Source of the DNA: Hyphomicrobium_A sp964493785 | Lineage (GTDB): Bacteria; Pseudomonadota; Alphaproteobacteria; Rhizobiales; Hyphomicrobiaceae | Assembly: GCA_964493785.1 (NCBI GenBank) | Contig: CAZBPM010000003.1 | Span: 1-64,000 of the forward strand | Direction: 5' to 3' | DNA length: 64,000 nucleotides | Shown: in pieces, positions 26,723-35,832 of the stretch | Layout of the letters: each line of letters opens with the position of its first letter | Position numbering within the stretch: the stretch's first letter is position 1 | Made by a program: the position numbers and the translations under genes | Notes under the pieces: generated by a model | The model's input: the letters and a program-made list of their open reading frames with translations, nothing else | Database searches by the model: none | Told to the model about the DNA's origin: nothing

Positions 26723-28488
26723 GATGCTTCAGCCAGTCCGCTGCCGTTGAGCGGCGAGCGGCGCTGGAGCAGCGCCCGGTTGACCTCAGCCGCCGAGATG
26801 ACCTTGCGGCCCGCGCTCGCAGCCCAGTGGTCTGCCTCGCGGCAGACGTCGATAATGTCGGCGATATGGAGCGAGAGCTTGCTCATCGCTCCCGCCCGAT
26901 GCGCAGCCTCATCGACGAGACGGGCGACGCCACTAGCATCGATCGGCCGTAACCCCTGCTTTTCGACGACGCCGGCGACGATGCGCGCGAAGTGATCGAC
27001 GGTTTCCTTCGTGCGCTCGACGGCGTGCTCGAACACGGCTTCCACCTTGAACAAGCGGCGCAACGCGGAATGGCTCGCCAGTAGCCGGCGCTGTGTCTCG
27101 GCATTGGCGAACACGACGAGACACACGTTGAGCGGAATGGATTCGAGATCGGGCACCTCGTCGCCCACGGCACCAACAGGACTGGCCGGCGGGTCGAAGC
27201 GGATTTCCTGCGTTTCGAGCGCACGGCGGAGCGCCTCGGCCGTTGCCGGACTTTCCAGCAGCGCCTCTGCATCTATCAGGAGATATCCACCGTTGGCGCG
27301 ATGCAGGGCGCCGGGCTTGATGCGCACGACACTGCTGTTTCCGTCGGCGGCCACGCCAAGCTCGATGCGGCCAAAGAGGTTTGCGTAGGTCGGGTTCTGC
27401 TCGTAGACGATGGGAGCGCCGGCTCCCGCCGACGTCGTCGCCAGAACGTGCACGGCATACCGCGAAAACTGCTGATGGATGGCTGCCAAGCGTGTCGTCT
27501 GGCCGGGCGGCGCGGAGGCGATGAAGATCCCGGCATTTCGGATGAGGTCGCGCGCGGCAGCCTTGAGATAGCTTTCGACGCCGGCGAGATCGGCATAATC
27601 CGAGGTGATATCCTCGAGCACGGCGCGGACGTGGCGACCGGCGACCTGCTCGTTGAGCGCGACGAGCCGGGCTCGGCGCTCCTTCTCGGATTCGGGGCGC
27701 TCGGCCAGAATCGCCTCGATCTCGGCTTCAAGTGCCCCGATCTTGGTCTCGACTTCGCGGCGCAGTGTCTCCGGGAGCGAGTTGAAGACGTCGGTCTTGA
27801 CGACTTTACCCTCCAGAACCGGAGCGACAGCGATGCCGGCCGGCGTGCGCAGGAGAGCGATGTTTTGTTGCTCGGCCTCCCGGCGCAGGGCTTCGAGCGC
27901 GTCCTCACGCGAAAAGCGGAACTCTTCCTCGATGGTGCGGCGCTTGAGCTCGTAATCGTCGGCGGCGAAAGCGGCAGGCAGCGCATCGGCAAGCTGACCG
28001 ATGGCCTGGGCCATCCGTTCGGCGAACGGTTTTGCGGCACCGGCGGGGAGCTTCAAGCTGCGGAAACCTCCGGTCGGGTCAAACGAGCTGACGTAGACCC
28101 AGTCGGCAGGGCGATCGGCCTTCGCGGCACCCTGCTGCAGCCTGGCGCGCGTTGCCGTGCGGCGTCCCGATCCCGTCGGCCCGACGACGAGGACGTGGTA
28201 GCCGGATCCCTTGACGCCGATCGCCACGTCGATGGCCTCAAGCGCCTTTTCCTGACCGATCGGCCCGTCCGCCGGCTTCAGGTCGGCCGTCGTCTTGAAG
28301 CCGAGGCTCGCCGGGTCGGTGTCGCCTTTGGAATCCATGTGGGCGCCGAGAGCCAGAGCGGGCTCGGCAGGAGCGGCTGCGGCGCTTTCGGTGGCGACAT
28401 CTGCCTGCTCATTCGACTTCTCTTCCGCCGTTGAAGCGGATTCGTCGACGGCCTTACTCTTGTCTGGCTTGAAGCGTTTGAAGAACAT
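26719..28488 (-). CDS. Lon-like AAA+ protein lacking the C-terminal protease domain
   Basis: The protein (589 aa) resembles the COG1067/LonC group: an N-terminal part with a helical insertion (residues about 190-330), then an AAA+ core with GGYLLIDAEALLESP (Walker B-like) and SIPLNVCLVVFANAETQRRLL, and a small helical lid. The Walker A loop GPTGSGRRT (103-111) has arginine where lysine is expected. The sequence stops after VNRALLQRRSPLNGSGLAEAS, so the S16 serine-lysine protease domain of about 200 residues is absent. The ATG at 28488 is preferred to the longer frame. It is coupled to the USP-like gene. Confidence 0.8.
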   Translation of the reverse strand: MFFKRFKPDKSKAVDESASTAEEKSNEQADVATESAAAAPAEPALALGAHMDSKGDTDPASLGFKTTADLKPADGPIGQEKALEAIDVAIGVKGSGYHVLVVGPTGSGRRTATRARLQQGAAKADRPADWVYVSSFDPTGGFRSLKLPAGAAKPFAERMAQAIGQLADALPAAFAADDYELKRRTIEEEFRFSREDALEALRREAEQQNIALLRTPAGIAVAPVLEGKVVKTDVFNSLPETLRREVETKIGALEAEIEAILAERPESEKERRARLVALNEQVAGRHVRAVLEDITSDYADLAGVESYLKAAARDLIRNAGIFIASAPPGQTTRLAAIHQQFSRYAVHVLATTSAGAGAPIVYEQNPTYANLFGRIELGVAADGNSSVVRIKPGALHRANGGYLLIDAEALLESPATAEALRRALETQEIRFDPPASPVGAVGDEVPDLESIPLNVCLVVFANAETQRRLLASHSALRRLFKVEAVFEHAVERTKETVDHFARIVAGVVEKQGLRPIDASGVARLVDEAAHRAGAMSKLSLHIADIIDVCREADHWAASAGRKVISAAEVNRALLQRRSPLNGSGLAEAS

Positions 28489-28644
28489 GGGGTCAGGCGC
28501 TCGTCCCTCGATGAGTTGCCCGCAGCACTGCAGCACGATCACTTTGCCGAGCAGGCCGGGCCAGCTCGAACGAAAGCAGGTCGGATGCATCCTCGCGCGA
28601 CCTGCGCAACCGAGACCGACAGGTGTCCGACCCATGGTGGTCAA

Positions 28645-29199
28645 ATGACGGCAGTAGACGATAAACCCGGGGAAACTGGCATCGGTGTGGCGGAAGTGGC
28701 CTGCGGTGTGACCGATTTGGCAAACGACACAGCGAGCGAAGGCGCGACAATCGTTGCCGCGGCGGGACGCAATGACGTCACGCGCGATGTTTGCCGTGGG
28801 GTGGGGCGGCTGTTGCGAGCCATGTCGTTCGCGGCGATCACCGAGCTGCCGCTGCCCAACGGGCGGCGCGCCGACGTGGTGGGGCTTTCACCCTCGGGAG
28901 ACATCTGGATCGTGGAGGTGAAGTCCTGCCTCGATGACCTGCGCGTCGATGCCAAATGGCCGGAGTACCGCGAGTTTTCGGATGCGCTGTTCTTTGCCGT
29001 GGCACCGGACTTTCCGCGGCAGGTGCTGCCGGAGGACACCGGGCTGATACTCGCCGATCGATATGGCGGGGAGATCGTGCGCGATGCACCGCAGACACGG
29101 CTCGTCGCGGCGCGGCGCAAGGCGATGACGCTGCGGATCGCGCGCGCAGCCGCATTTACGCTCCAGAACCTCACGGATCCGGGGATCGAGAACTCATGA
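28645..29199 (+). CDS. mmcB: MmcB family DNA repair protein
   Basis: The protein (184 aa) matches the alphaproteobacterial MmcB family, linked to DNA damage responses in Caulobacter. The core TRDVCRGVGRLLRAMSFAAITELPLPNGRRADVVGLSPSGDIWIVEVKSCLDDLRVDAKWPEY has the D...E-x-K layout of a PD-(D/E)XK nuclease fold, with D in ADVVGL and EVKS. The first 40 residues are variable. The ATG at 28645 fits the reading frame and leaves about 155 nt from the divergent Lon-like gene. It is convergent with the response regulator gene. Nuclease activity is an inference from the motif. Confidence 0.85.
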   Translation: MTAVDDKPGETGIGVAEVACGVTDLANDTASEGATIVAAAGRNDVTRDVCRGVGRLLRAMSFAAITELPLPNGRRADVVGLSPSGDIWIVEVKSCLDDLRVDAKWPEYREFSDALFFAVAPDFPRQVLPEDTGLILADRYGGEIVRDAPQTRLVAARRKAMTLRIARAAAFTLQNLTDPGIENS

Positions 29200-29217
29200 G
29201 ATGGAGTGCGCGCCGGA

Positions 29218-29788
29218 TTACTTCGGCGCGCGCTTGGCGAGGATGCGCTGCAGGGTACGGCGGTGCATGTTGAGGCGGCGGGNNNNNNNNNNCGTTGCGA
29301 TTGCAGAGCTCGTACACGCGCTGGATGTGCTCCCAGCGCACTCGGTCGGCCGACATCGGGTTCTCCGGTGGCGGAGCCTTGTCGTCGGACGGCGCGAGGA
29401 GCGCGTCGGTCACGTCGTCAGCGTCGGCGGGCTTGGCGAGGTAGTCGACCGCGCCGAGCTTAACGGCCGTCACGGCGGTCGCGATGTTGCCGTAACCGGT
29501 CAGCACGATGGCACGCGCATCGGGGCGAGCTCGGGAAAGCTCGGCGATGACGTCGAGTCCGTTGCCATCCTCGAGGCGCATATCGACCACGGCGAAAGCT
29601 GGCGCGCGGTCGCGGATGAGATCGACACCCTCGGCGACGGAGTGGGCACCGCGCACCTCGAAGCCACGAAGCTCCATGGCCCTCACCAAACGCTGGGCAA
29701 ACGCGCGGTCGTCATCGACGATGATGAGCGATCGGTCCTCAGGAAGCTCATCCTGACGGAAGGAGAGATCATCTTCTGTTTCGTTCAT
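29218..29788 (-). CDS. regA: ActR/RegA-type redox response regulator (contains assembly gap)
   Basis: The receiver domain has IIVDDDRAF and the phosphoacceptor D69 in VVDMRLEDGNG, with the lysine in DYLAKPADAD. A Fis-type helix-turn-helix follows: MSADRVRWEHIQRVYELCNRN, then 10 N, then RRLNMHRRTLQRILAKRAPK and a TAA stop (29218-29220). Translating straight through the N run shifts the frame by one and gives a false tail, so the gap length is wrong, not the gene. The ATG at 29788 follows GGAGGA. The partner kinase is the next gene upstream. The pair controls redox-dependent functions such as carbon fixation and respiration in relatives. Confidence 0.9.
29283..29292. other. Assembly gap of 10 N inside regA
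   Basis: Ten N bases interrupt the Fis-type DNA-binding helix. The usual family sequence between NRN and RRLNMH needs 12 missing bases to keep frame, so the 10 N look like a placeholder of arbitrary length. Confidence 0.98.
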
Positions 29789-30049
29789 TGTTCCTCCGGC
29801 CAGTCCGGAATGGGCGGCAGCGTGTTTCGCCTCCACGAACGCCTCCTTACTCAAACGCGGGTTTCATCAGGGAGCCAGTTCGGCGATCGGAGCCGGCCCG
29901 TGCGGAGCCTTGCGCAGGCTTTCACCGCGTAAGGTCGCACCTTGTCGCAGGTCTGTCAGCCCGAAGATAGGCTTTTTGTCAACGCGGAATTAGCCCGAAT
30001 CCCGCCTAACCCGTCCAAAAACGTAAAGATTTTAGAAACTTGGTGCCAC

Positions 30050-31408
30050 CTAGGACACGATGAAGGCTCGCGGCCAGCCGACCGTGACCACCGCTCCCTG
30101 CTTTCCGCCCGTGCGATTGGCGAGGCTGACAGTGGCTCCGGACCGCTCCAGCAGGGTCTTGGCAATAAAGAATCCGAGCCCAAGGCCGGTGGAGTCCTCG
30201 TCGAGCATCCCGTCGATGGTGTCGTTCGGCCGGGTGGTGACATACGGCTCGCCGATATTGTCCATTATCTCGGCGGGGAAGCCGGGACCGTCGTCGGCGA
30301 TGACCACCACGAGCCCACCGGCGCTCCAGGTTGCGGTCACGTCCACGGTGGATTTTGCGAACTCGGTGGCGTTCTCGATCAGGTTGCCCAGGCCGTAGAT
30401 CACGCCGGGGCGCCGCTCCAGCTCGGCCTGCCGCCGTCCGCTTTCAGCGTTTTCCGATGCCGGCCCGGCCGAGATGTTGATCGCCACCTTTTCAGAGAAG
30501 TAAGGCGAAGCCGCCTCCTCAAGCATAGCCCGCACGCTGACGCGGGCGTGCATGGGATCTTCCTCGCCCGGGTGGCGCGTCAGCTTCTGAAGAATCTCGC
30601 GGCAGCGCAGGGCTTGCGCCTTTAGGAGTGCGATATCCTCGCGGATCGGGTCGTCGGGCTTTACGGTGTGCTCGAGCTCCTTGGTGACCAGCACGATGGT
30701 CGAGAGCGGTGTGCCGAGCTCGTGAGCTGCTGCGGCGGCGAGACCGTCAAGAGCATGTAGCTTCTGCTCGCGCGCCAGAACGATATCCGTTGCGGTGAGC
30801 GCGGTGGACATCTGGCGCGCCTCCTTGGTCAGGCGCCAAGCGTAGAGGCCTATGAACGTCGTGGAAACGCAAAGAGCGGCGAAGGCGCCGAGCTTGTAGA
30901 TGATCGGCAGCTCGAGTGCGATGCCCGGATACCAGGGTAGCGGCTCGTGCGCCACCACGAGCAGAGCAGCGGAGGCGAGGGCCACGAGACCGAGCGCAAT
31001 CGTATTGCGCAGCGGGAGCGTCGCCGCGGACACGGTGACCGGCGCCACCATCAGCATGGCAAAGGGATTATCCATGCCGCCAGTCAGGAAGAGCAGCGTG
31101 GCCAGCTGCAGGATGTCGTAAATCAGAAGTCCCGTCGCGTAGGGGATGCTCAGACGGTGGCGCGAGGGGTACCAGATGGCGAGAAAAACATTGAGCCATG
31201 CCGACAGCGCAATGACGGTCAGACAGGCGCCGATCGGCACGTAGAAGCCGAGACCGAAAGCCACCAGCGACAGGGCGGCAAATTGACCGAGCACGGCGAC
31301 CCATCGAAGCCGGATGATGGTGTGCAGCCGGAGCCGGCTGTTGACCGGATCAGCGAGCACACGCTGGGTCTTTCTTTTTCGGTGGCGGGCGATCGTCTGC
31401 AACAGCAC
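30050..31408 (-). CDS. regB: ActS/RegB-type redox sensor histidine kinase
   Basis: The membrane kinase (452 aa) has about six transmembrane segments in residues 35-195. The loop FLTGGMDNPFAM carries the GGXXNPF quinone-sensing motif of RegB. The phosphoacceptor lies in AAAAAHELGTPLSTIVLV. The redox-sensitive cysteine of RegB is matched in ALRCREILQKL. The ATPase domain has NLIENATEFA, DDGPGFP and GLGLGFFIAK. It starts with GTG. It precedes regA by 261 bases on the same strand and is divergent from a SCO gene, the same set of genes as regB-senC-regA in Rhodobacter. Confidence 0.93.
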   Translation of the reverse strand: MLLQTIARHRKRKTQRVLADPVNSRLRLHTIIRLRWVAVLGQFAALSLVAFGLGFYVPIGACLTVIALSAWLNVFLAIWYPSRHRLSIPYATGLLIYDILQLATLLFLTGGMDNPFAMLMVAPVTVSAATLPLRNTIALGLVALASAALLVVAHEPLPWYPGIALELPIIYKLGAFAALCVSTTFIGLYAWRLTKEARQMSTALTATDIVLAREQKLHALDGLAAAAAHELGTPLSTIVLVTKELEHTVKPDDPIREDIALLKAQALRCREILQKLTRHPGEEDPMHARVSVRAMLEEAASPYFSEKVAINISAGPASENAESGRRQAELERRPGVIYGLGNLIENATEFAKSTVDVTATWSAGGLVVVIADDGPGFPAEIMDNIGEPYVTTRPNDTIDGMLDEDSTGLGLGFFIAKTLLERSGATVSLANRTGGKQGAVVTVGWPRAFIVS

Positions 31409-31667
31409 GCGGGACCTCGGTCTTCAGGTTTGCCCCCTCGAATATGCTAGCTCTGAGGAATGTTCCACCAGCTATTTCAAATCGCGGTTTCCGCCGGGCG
31501 CTTCATCGAGCCGGTCTGGCACGAATAGCGACAGACGACGGGGGCTGAGTGCCGGAAGTCGCCTCGCCAAGACGATGCGGCATATGCCTCTTCTAAAAAT
31601 GCTGGTGAGCGAGTTGCGCTAAGGCCGCTTACAGCTTATTGCGCAAGGCAGACAGGAAAGCGGAACC

Positions 31668-32276
31668 ATGCGCGCAAAGATAATAGCGAGTATCATCGCA
31701 GGATTGCTGATCGGGGCCGTGGCTGCCGTCCTGATGTTTCCGGAGGCGAGGAATGCGCTGCTGACACCGTCGGCACAGACGACGTCGGGCAAAGCGCTGA
31801 TCGGTGGTCCGTTCGCGCTCACGGACCAGAACGGCAAGAAGGTAACGGACGAGACGTTTCGCGGCCGGCACATGCTGGTGTTCTTCGGATTCACCAACTG
31901 TCCCGACATATGCCCGGCGGGATTGCAGCTCATCGCTGCCGCGCTCGACAAGCTCGGCCCGAAAGCCGCAAACGTCACGCCGATTTTCGTCAGCGTAGAT
32001 CCCGCGCGTGATACACCTGCGAAGCTCGCAACGTACGTCAAGAACTTCGACGACCGCATCGTCGGGTTGACCGGCACGCCCGAGGAAATAGCTGCAATCG
32101 CGAAAGCGTATCGGGTGTTCTACGAGAAGACACCGAACGAGAAGACGCCGTCGGAGTACGGCATGAACCATACGTCGATCATCTACCTGATGGGACCCGA
32201 CGGCAGTTACGTCGCGCACTTCACGCCGATGACGACCGTCGATCAGATGGTCGAGCAGCTAAGCAAAGTGCTTTAA
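31668..32276 (+). CDS. SCO1/SenC family copper chaperone
   Basis: The protein (202 aa) has an N-terminal membrane anchor (residues about 4-24) and a periplasmic thioredoxin-like domain. The copper-binding CxxxC is in FTNCPDICPAGL and the third ligand, a histidine, in MNHTSIIYLMGPDG. FVSVDPARDTP is also typical. SCO proteins deliver copper to the CuA site of cytochrome oxidase or act as redox signals. It is divergent from regB, the conserved position of senC, so it may feed oxidase or redox status into RegB. Confidence 0.95.
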   Translation: MRAKIIASIIAGLLIGAVAAVLMFPEARNALLTPSAQTTSGKALIGGPFALTDQNGKKVTDETFRGRHMLVFFGFTNCPDICPAGLQLIAAALDKLGPKAANVTPIFVSVDPARDTPAKLATYVKNFDDRIVGLTGTPEEIAAIAKAYRVFYEKTPNEKTPSEYGMNHTSIIYLMGPDGSYVAHFTPMTTVDQMVEQLSKVL

Positions 32277-32461
32277 CTCACTTGGATTATCAGCGGCGGC
32301 AGCGCCACAGTGTTGCCGCATCGTGCAGCGACTGAGCTTTGTCGCTGGCGGGGCGATTGAATTTCGATTAGGTCAGAAGATGCTCGTTGTTGCTCTCGAG
32401 TTTCAGCGAGCGTTCCGACCAACATCCGTGTGTTGAGTTGACGGCACGAGGGGGGAAGTCG

Positions 32462-33208
32462 GTGCGGAAGTCTGTCCGGGGGCAAGCATTGAAGCGTCCG
32501 CGCATCGAAGAGCTCGATTGCCCGGTCGAAGTTCGACGACATCCTGGTGCACGCAGGCTGACGCTGCGTGTCAGCCGCACACGGCGAGCTGTCATCGTCA
32601 CGCTGCCCGTGCAGTGCGACCTCGGCGAGGCAGGCTCCTTTCTCGATCGCAACATCGAATGGGTGCGCGAGCGCCTCAACAGCATACCGCAGCCAGTGTC
32701 TTTCGAGGACGGCGCGCGCATGCCGCTGCGCGGCGAATTTCACACTCTAGCGTTCACCGGCAAGCGCGCCGCAGGCGGCGGTGTCGTGCGCGCTGCGCGC
32801 ACGTCGGACCTGCCAGAACTGCGCGTCTCCGGCCGCGTCGAACACGCGTCGCGCAGGCTGCGTGACTGGCTGGCGGAAGAAGCGCGCCGCGACCTGGATG
32901 CGCGCGTGCAGGTGCACTGCCGCGCTCTCGGCGTCAAAGCCAAACGCATCGCCATTCGCGATCAGGCAACGCGTTGGGGATCGTGCTCGACCACGGGTGT
33001 GCTGTCATTTTCGTGGCGGCTCATCCTCGCTCCGCAGCGCATCCTCGATTATGTCGCCGCGCACGAGGTTGCGCATCTCGCCGAGATGAATCACGGGCCG
33101 CGCTTCTGGGCGCACGTGGAGCGTCTGATGCCGAGCATGAAGGAAGACAAGCTCTGGCTGCAGCACTACGGCCTCGAGCTGCACCGCTACGGCCCCAGCG
33201 CCGACTGA
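32462..33208 (+). CDS. YgjP-type (DUF45/WLM-like) metal-dependent hydrolase
   Basis: The protein (248 aa) has the zinc motif AAHEVAHLAEMNHGPRFWAHVE, with HExxH and a following histidine, preceded by the conserved RDQATRWGSCSTTGVLSFSWRLILAP. The N-terminal part (RHPGARRLTLRVSRTRRAVIVTLP) fits the M48-like DUF45/YgjP family. The activity is uncertain; E. coli YgjP has been described as a UTP pyrophosphatase. The GTG at 32462 follows GGGGGGAAG, which makes it a better start than upstream codons. Convergent with the penicillin-binding protein gene. Confidence 0.85.
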   Translation: MRKSVRGQALKRPRIEELDCPVEVRRHPGARRLTLRVSRTRRAVIVTLPVQCDLGEAGSFLDRNIEWVRERLNSIPQPVSFEDGARMPLRGEFHTLAFTGKRAAGGGVVRAARTSDLPELRVSGRVEHASRRLRDWLAEEARRDLDARVQVHCRALGVKAKRIAIRDQATRWGSCSTTGVLSFSWRLILAPQRILDYVAAHEVAHLAEMNHGPRFWAHVERLMPSMKEDKLWLQHYGLELHRYGPSAD

Positions 33209-33266
33209 TGCACCCCAAGACCGCTTGTCGTTGATTGGTGCCGCGCGGAGCGTCGGATCTTCGGAG

Positions 33267-35237
33267 TCAGCGCGCGTGCAGGCCGTCGATCGAGCCTGTG
33301 TCCATGCTCGGGTCGTCGACCATCGCCCGGGCGATGAAGTCCTCAGCTATGCCCTGTTCGGGGTAACCCGTTTCGCGCGCGAGGAGCTGACTGGCGGCAG
33401 GGCGTCCGGACAACGGCAGCGGCGTCTTGTCAGCGTGGGCACTGACCATAATCGCGCGCCAGATCTCGGCCGGCAGGCTGCCGCCGACGACGCGGTTCAT
33501 CGGGGCGCCGTCGTCATTGCCCGACCATACGCCAGCGGTGAAGTAGGCTGTGTAGCCGACGAACCAGGCGTCGCGGAAACCCTGTGACGTTCCCGTTTTG
33601 CCCGCGGCGCGGTGCGGCGGGATTGCTGCGCGCCGGCCGGTTCCGTCTGCGAGTGCGGCTCCCAGCATATCGTTCATCGCCGCAACCTGCTCCGGCGCTA
33701 CGAGCTGGGCGTACGGCGGCGCGGGCCGAACGAACAGGTCGTCGCCCCTGGCGCTGCGAACACGGCGGACGACATACGGCTCGGCCGCCTGACCGCCGTT
33801 GGCGATCACGTTGTATGCGCCGGTCAGCTCGAGAAGAGAGACCTCGGAGGTGCCGAGGGCAATGGTGGCGTCGCGGGCGAGCGGCGATTTGATGCCGAGG
33901 CGCTTAGCTGTCTGAGACACGCGCGCCGGGCCAACCTTGACGGCTAGGCGAGCGGCAACCGTATTGACAGATTTTGCTAGGGCGGTGCGAAGCGGAAGCG
34001 GCCCCAGGTAGGTGCCGTTGTCGTTGCGCGGAGCCCATCCGGACACATTGAGCGGAAGGTCGTCGACGATGCTATCGGGCGTGTAGCCAGCCTCGAGTGC
34101 TGCGAGATAGACGAACGGCTTGAAGGCTGAGCCGGGTTGGCGCTGTGCCTTCACTGCGCGGTTGAACTGCGTCTCTGCGTACGAGCGGCCGCCAACGAGC
34201 GCCAGGAGTGCGCCGTCACGGCCCAGCACGACGGCGGCAGACTCGCTCGCGTTGAGATCGGGTCCGCGAATGTCGATGACCTGCTCGATCATCGCCGCGG
34301 CGTTGGCCTGGAGTGCTGGATCGATCGTCGTCTCGACGACGAGGCCTTCGGCTCCGACGGCTAGGCCGGCGATGTAGGCGGGCCCGAGCTGATCCATGAC
34401 ATAGTCGACGGCGTAGTCGGAGCCGACCGCGCCAGCTCGCTGAGTGCGCTCGAAGGCGCGGGCGATCTCGTCGGCTGCCTTGCGCTCTTCGTCCTCGGAG
34501 ATGAACCCGGCGTCCTGCATCTGAGATAGCACGAGGCGGGCACGCGTGCGGGCCAGGCCGGGATTTGACAGGGGCGAGTAACGCGACGGCGCCTTCAGCA
34601 GACCGGCGATCATTGCGGCCTCGCCGAGCGACAAGTTGCGCGCGGGTTTGCGGAAATAGCGCCGCGCCGCCTGGTCGATGCCATACGCGCCCGATCCCAG
34701 ATAGACGCGGTTGAGGTACAGCTCGAGGATGTCTTCCTTGGTGAGCTTCATCTCCAACCACAAGGCGAGGGTGAACTCCTCGAGCTTGCGCGAGAACGTC
34801 CGGTCGGAGGTCAGGTAAAGGTTTTTGGCGAGCTGCTGCGTCAACGTCGAGCCGCCCTGGACGGTGCGGCCCTCGCGCAGGTTGGTGATTGCGGCGCGCA
34901 CCAGTCCAAACGGGTCGACGCCGTGGTGGTCGTAGAAGCGCTGGTCTTCGGTCGCGATCACCGCATCGGCGACGTAATGGGGCAGCAAGTCGATGGGGAC
35001 GTAGTCGTCGCCGCCCCCGCGCTCGGATAGCACGGAGCCGTCACGCGCAAGAATGCGCACAAACGGGGCGCTCTCCTTGGGGCGGAGCGACATGGGATCG
35101 GGATAGATCACCGAATAGTAGGCCATGAGGCCAACGATGACCGTCGCGGCGGCCGCAAGAACAGCGCCGGGAACGGCCAGCATTCGGCGCAGCAAGGAGC
35201 GCTTCGGCTCGGACGTTGATGACGAAATGAGGCCCAT
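33267..35237 (-). CDS. Class A penicillin-binding protein, PBP1A family
   Basis: This bifunctional peptidoglycan synthase (656 aa) is anchored by one membrane segment at about residues 20-42. The glycosyltransferase (GT51) domain has the catalytic glutamate in VIATEDQRFYDHHGVD, then GGSTLTQQLAKNLYL and LELYLNRVYLGSGAYG. The transpeptidase domain has the active serine in QPGSAFKPFVY (SxxK), SVN, and KTGTSQ. The order and length fit PBP1A/2A-like enzymes. Two small genes lie upstream on either strand. No lipid or accessory regulator gene is adjacent. Confidence 0.93.
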   Translation of the reverse strand: MGLISSSTSEPKRSLLRRMLAVPGAVLAAAATVIVGLMAYYSVIYPDPMSLRPKESAPFVRILARDGSVLSERGGGDDYVPIDLLPHYVADAVIATEDQRFYDHHGVDPFGLVRAAITNLREGRTVQGGSTLTQQLAKNLYLTSDRTFSRKLEEFTLALWLEMKLTKEDILELYLNRVYLGSGAYGIDQAARRYFRKPARNLSLGEAAMIAGLLKAPSRYSPLSNPGLARTRARLVLSQMQDAGFISEDEERKAADEIARAFERTQRAGAVGSDYAVDYVMDQLGPAYIAGLAVGAEGLVVETTIDPALQANAAAMIEQVIDIRGPDLNASESAAVVLGRDGALLALVGGRSYAETQFNRAVKAQRQPGSAFKPFVYLAALEAGYTPDSIVDDLPLNVSGWAPRNDNGTYLGPLPLRTALAKSVNTVAARLAVKVGPARVSQTAKRLGIKSPLARDATIALGTSEVSLLELTGAYNVIANGGQAAEPYVVRRVRSARGDDLFVRPAPPYAQLVAPEQVAAMNDMLGAALADGTGRRAAIPPHRAAGKTGTSQGFRDAWFVGYTAYFTAGVWSGNDDGAPMNRVVGGSLPAEIWRAIMVSAHADKTPLPLSGRPAASQLLARETGYPEQGIAEDFIARAMVDDPSMDTGSIDGLHAR

Positions 35238-35367
35238 AGGCGAGCCTGCTCCCTCGCAAAATGACTTGCTGAAAGATTGCCACTTACTGCAACTGTCCGG
35301 TCAACCTAACCCGGGTCCGTCTAAGGCGCAGTAAACCTTGCGTCGCACCGCTTAACTTCCTGATATC

Positions 35368-35658
35368 TCAGGTTCTTTCACGAAGCAGAATAATCGGGTA
35401 CGCGACAATCGCGAGAATTATTCGGGCGATCACGGTGAAGAACATCAGCAGAAGCTGCCGCTCCTCGAGCAAAATCTCGAGCCAAATGTTGTACTTGGGC
35501 TCCAGCCCGGTGGAGGTGATCAGGCCTTTGAAGCTGCGCGCCCAACCGAGCATCATCGACAGCGTCTCCGGCGAGTAGATGGCGACAACGGCCATCAACA
35601 GGGCGCCGAGGATGAGCGACAAGACAACGTTGCTGATCGACAGGAACAGGCGCAGCAC
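35368..35658 (-). CDS. Small two-helix membrane protein of unknown function
   Basis: The product (96 aa) has two strong hydrophobic segments at about residues 4-28 and 68-92, separated by a soluble loop with ARSFKGLITSTGLEPKYNIW. The GTG at 35658 has GGGGGAG seven bases upstream. A TTG at 35664 is too close to that site. It ends with a cluster of charged residues (LLRERT). I recognise no family. It lies 130 nt upstream of the PBP gene on the same strand, so an envelope role is possible but not shown. Confidence 0.65.
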   Translation of the reverse strand: MLRLFLSISNVVLSLILGALLMAVVAIYSPETLSMMLGWARSFKGLITSTGLEPKYNIWLEILLEERQLLLMFFTVIARIILAIVAYPIILLRERT

Positions 35659-35832
35659 GGACAAACTCCCCCAAACCCGTGGCGAATCCGCGATCCGGCA
35701 AACCTAACACCGTCGCGAAGGCCACGAAACAACCCTTACACCGCGTGCGGATGTGTTCCTATATGGAACGAGGTCGCGCGCCAGCGATTATCTGCAGGGC
35801 CGATGGGGCTCAGGATTGGAGCGGACGTCAGC

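Noticed and set aside
29171..29282. Extension of regA to a stop at 29171 with a PPPQHAPPYP tail
   Set aside because: It depends on the length of the N run. The other frame gives the expected Fis-type helix and stop at 29218.
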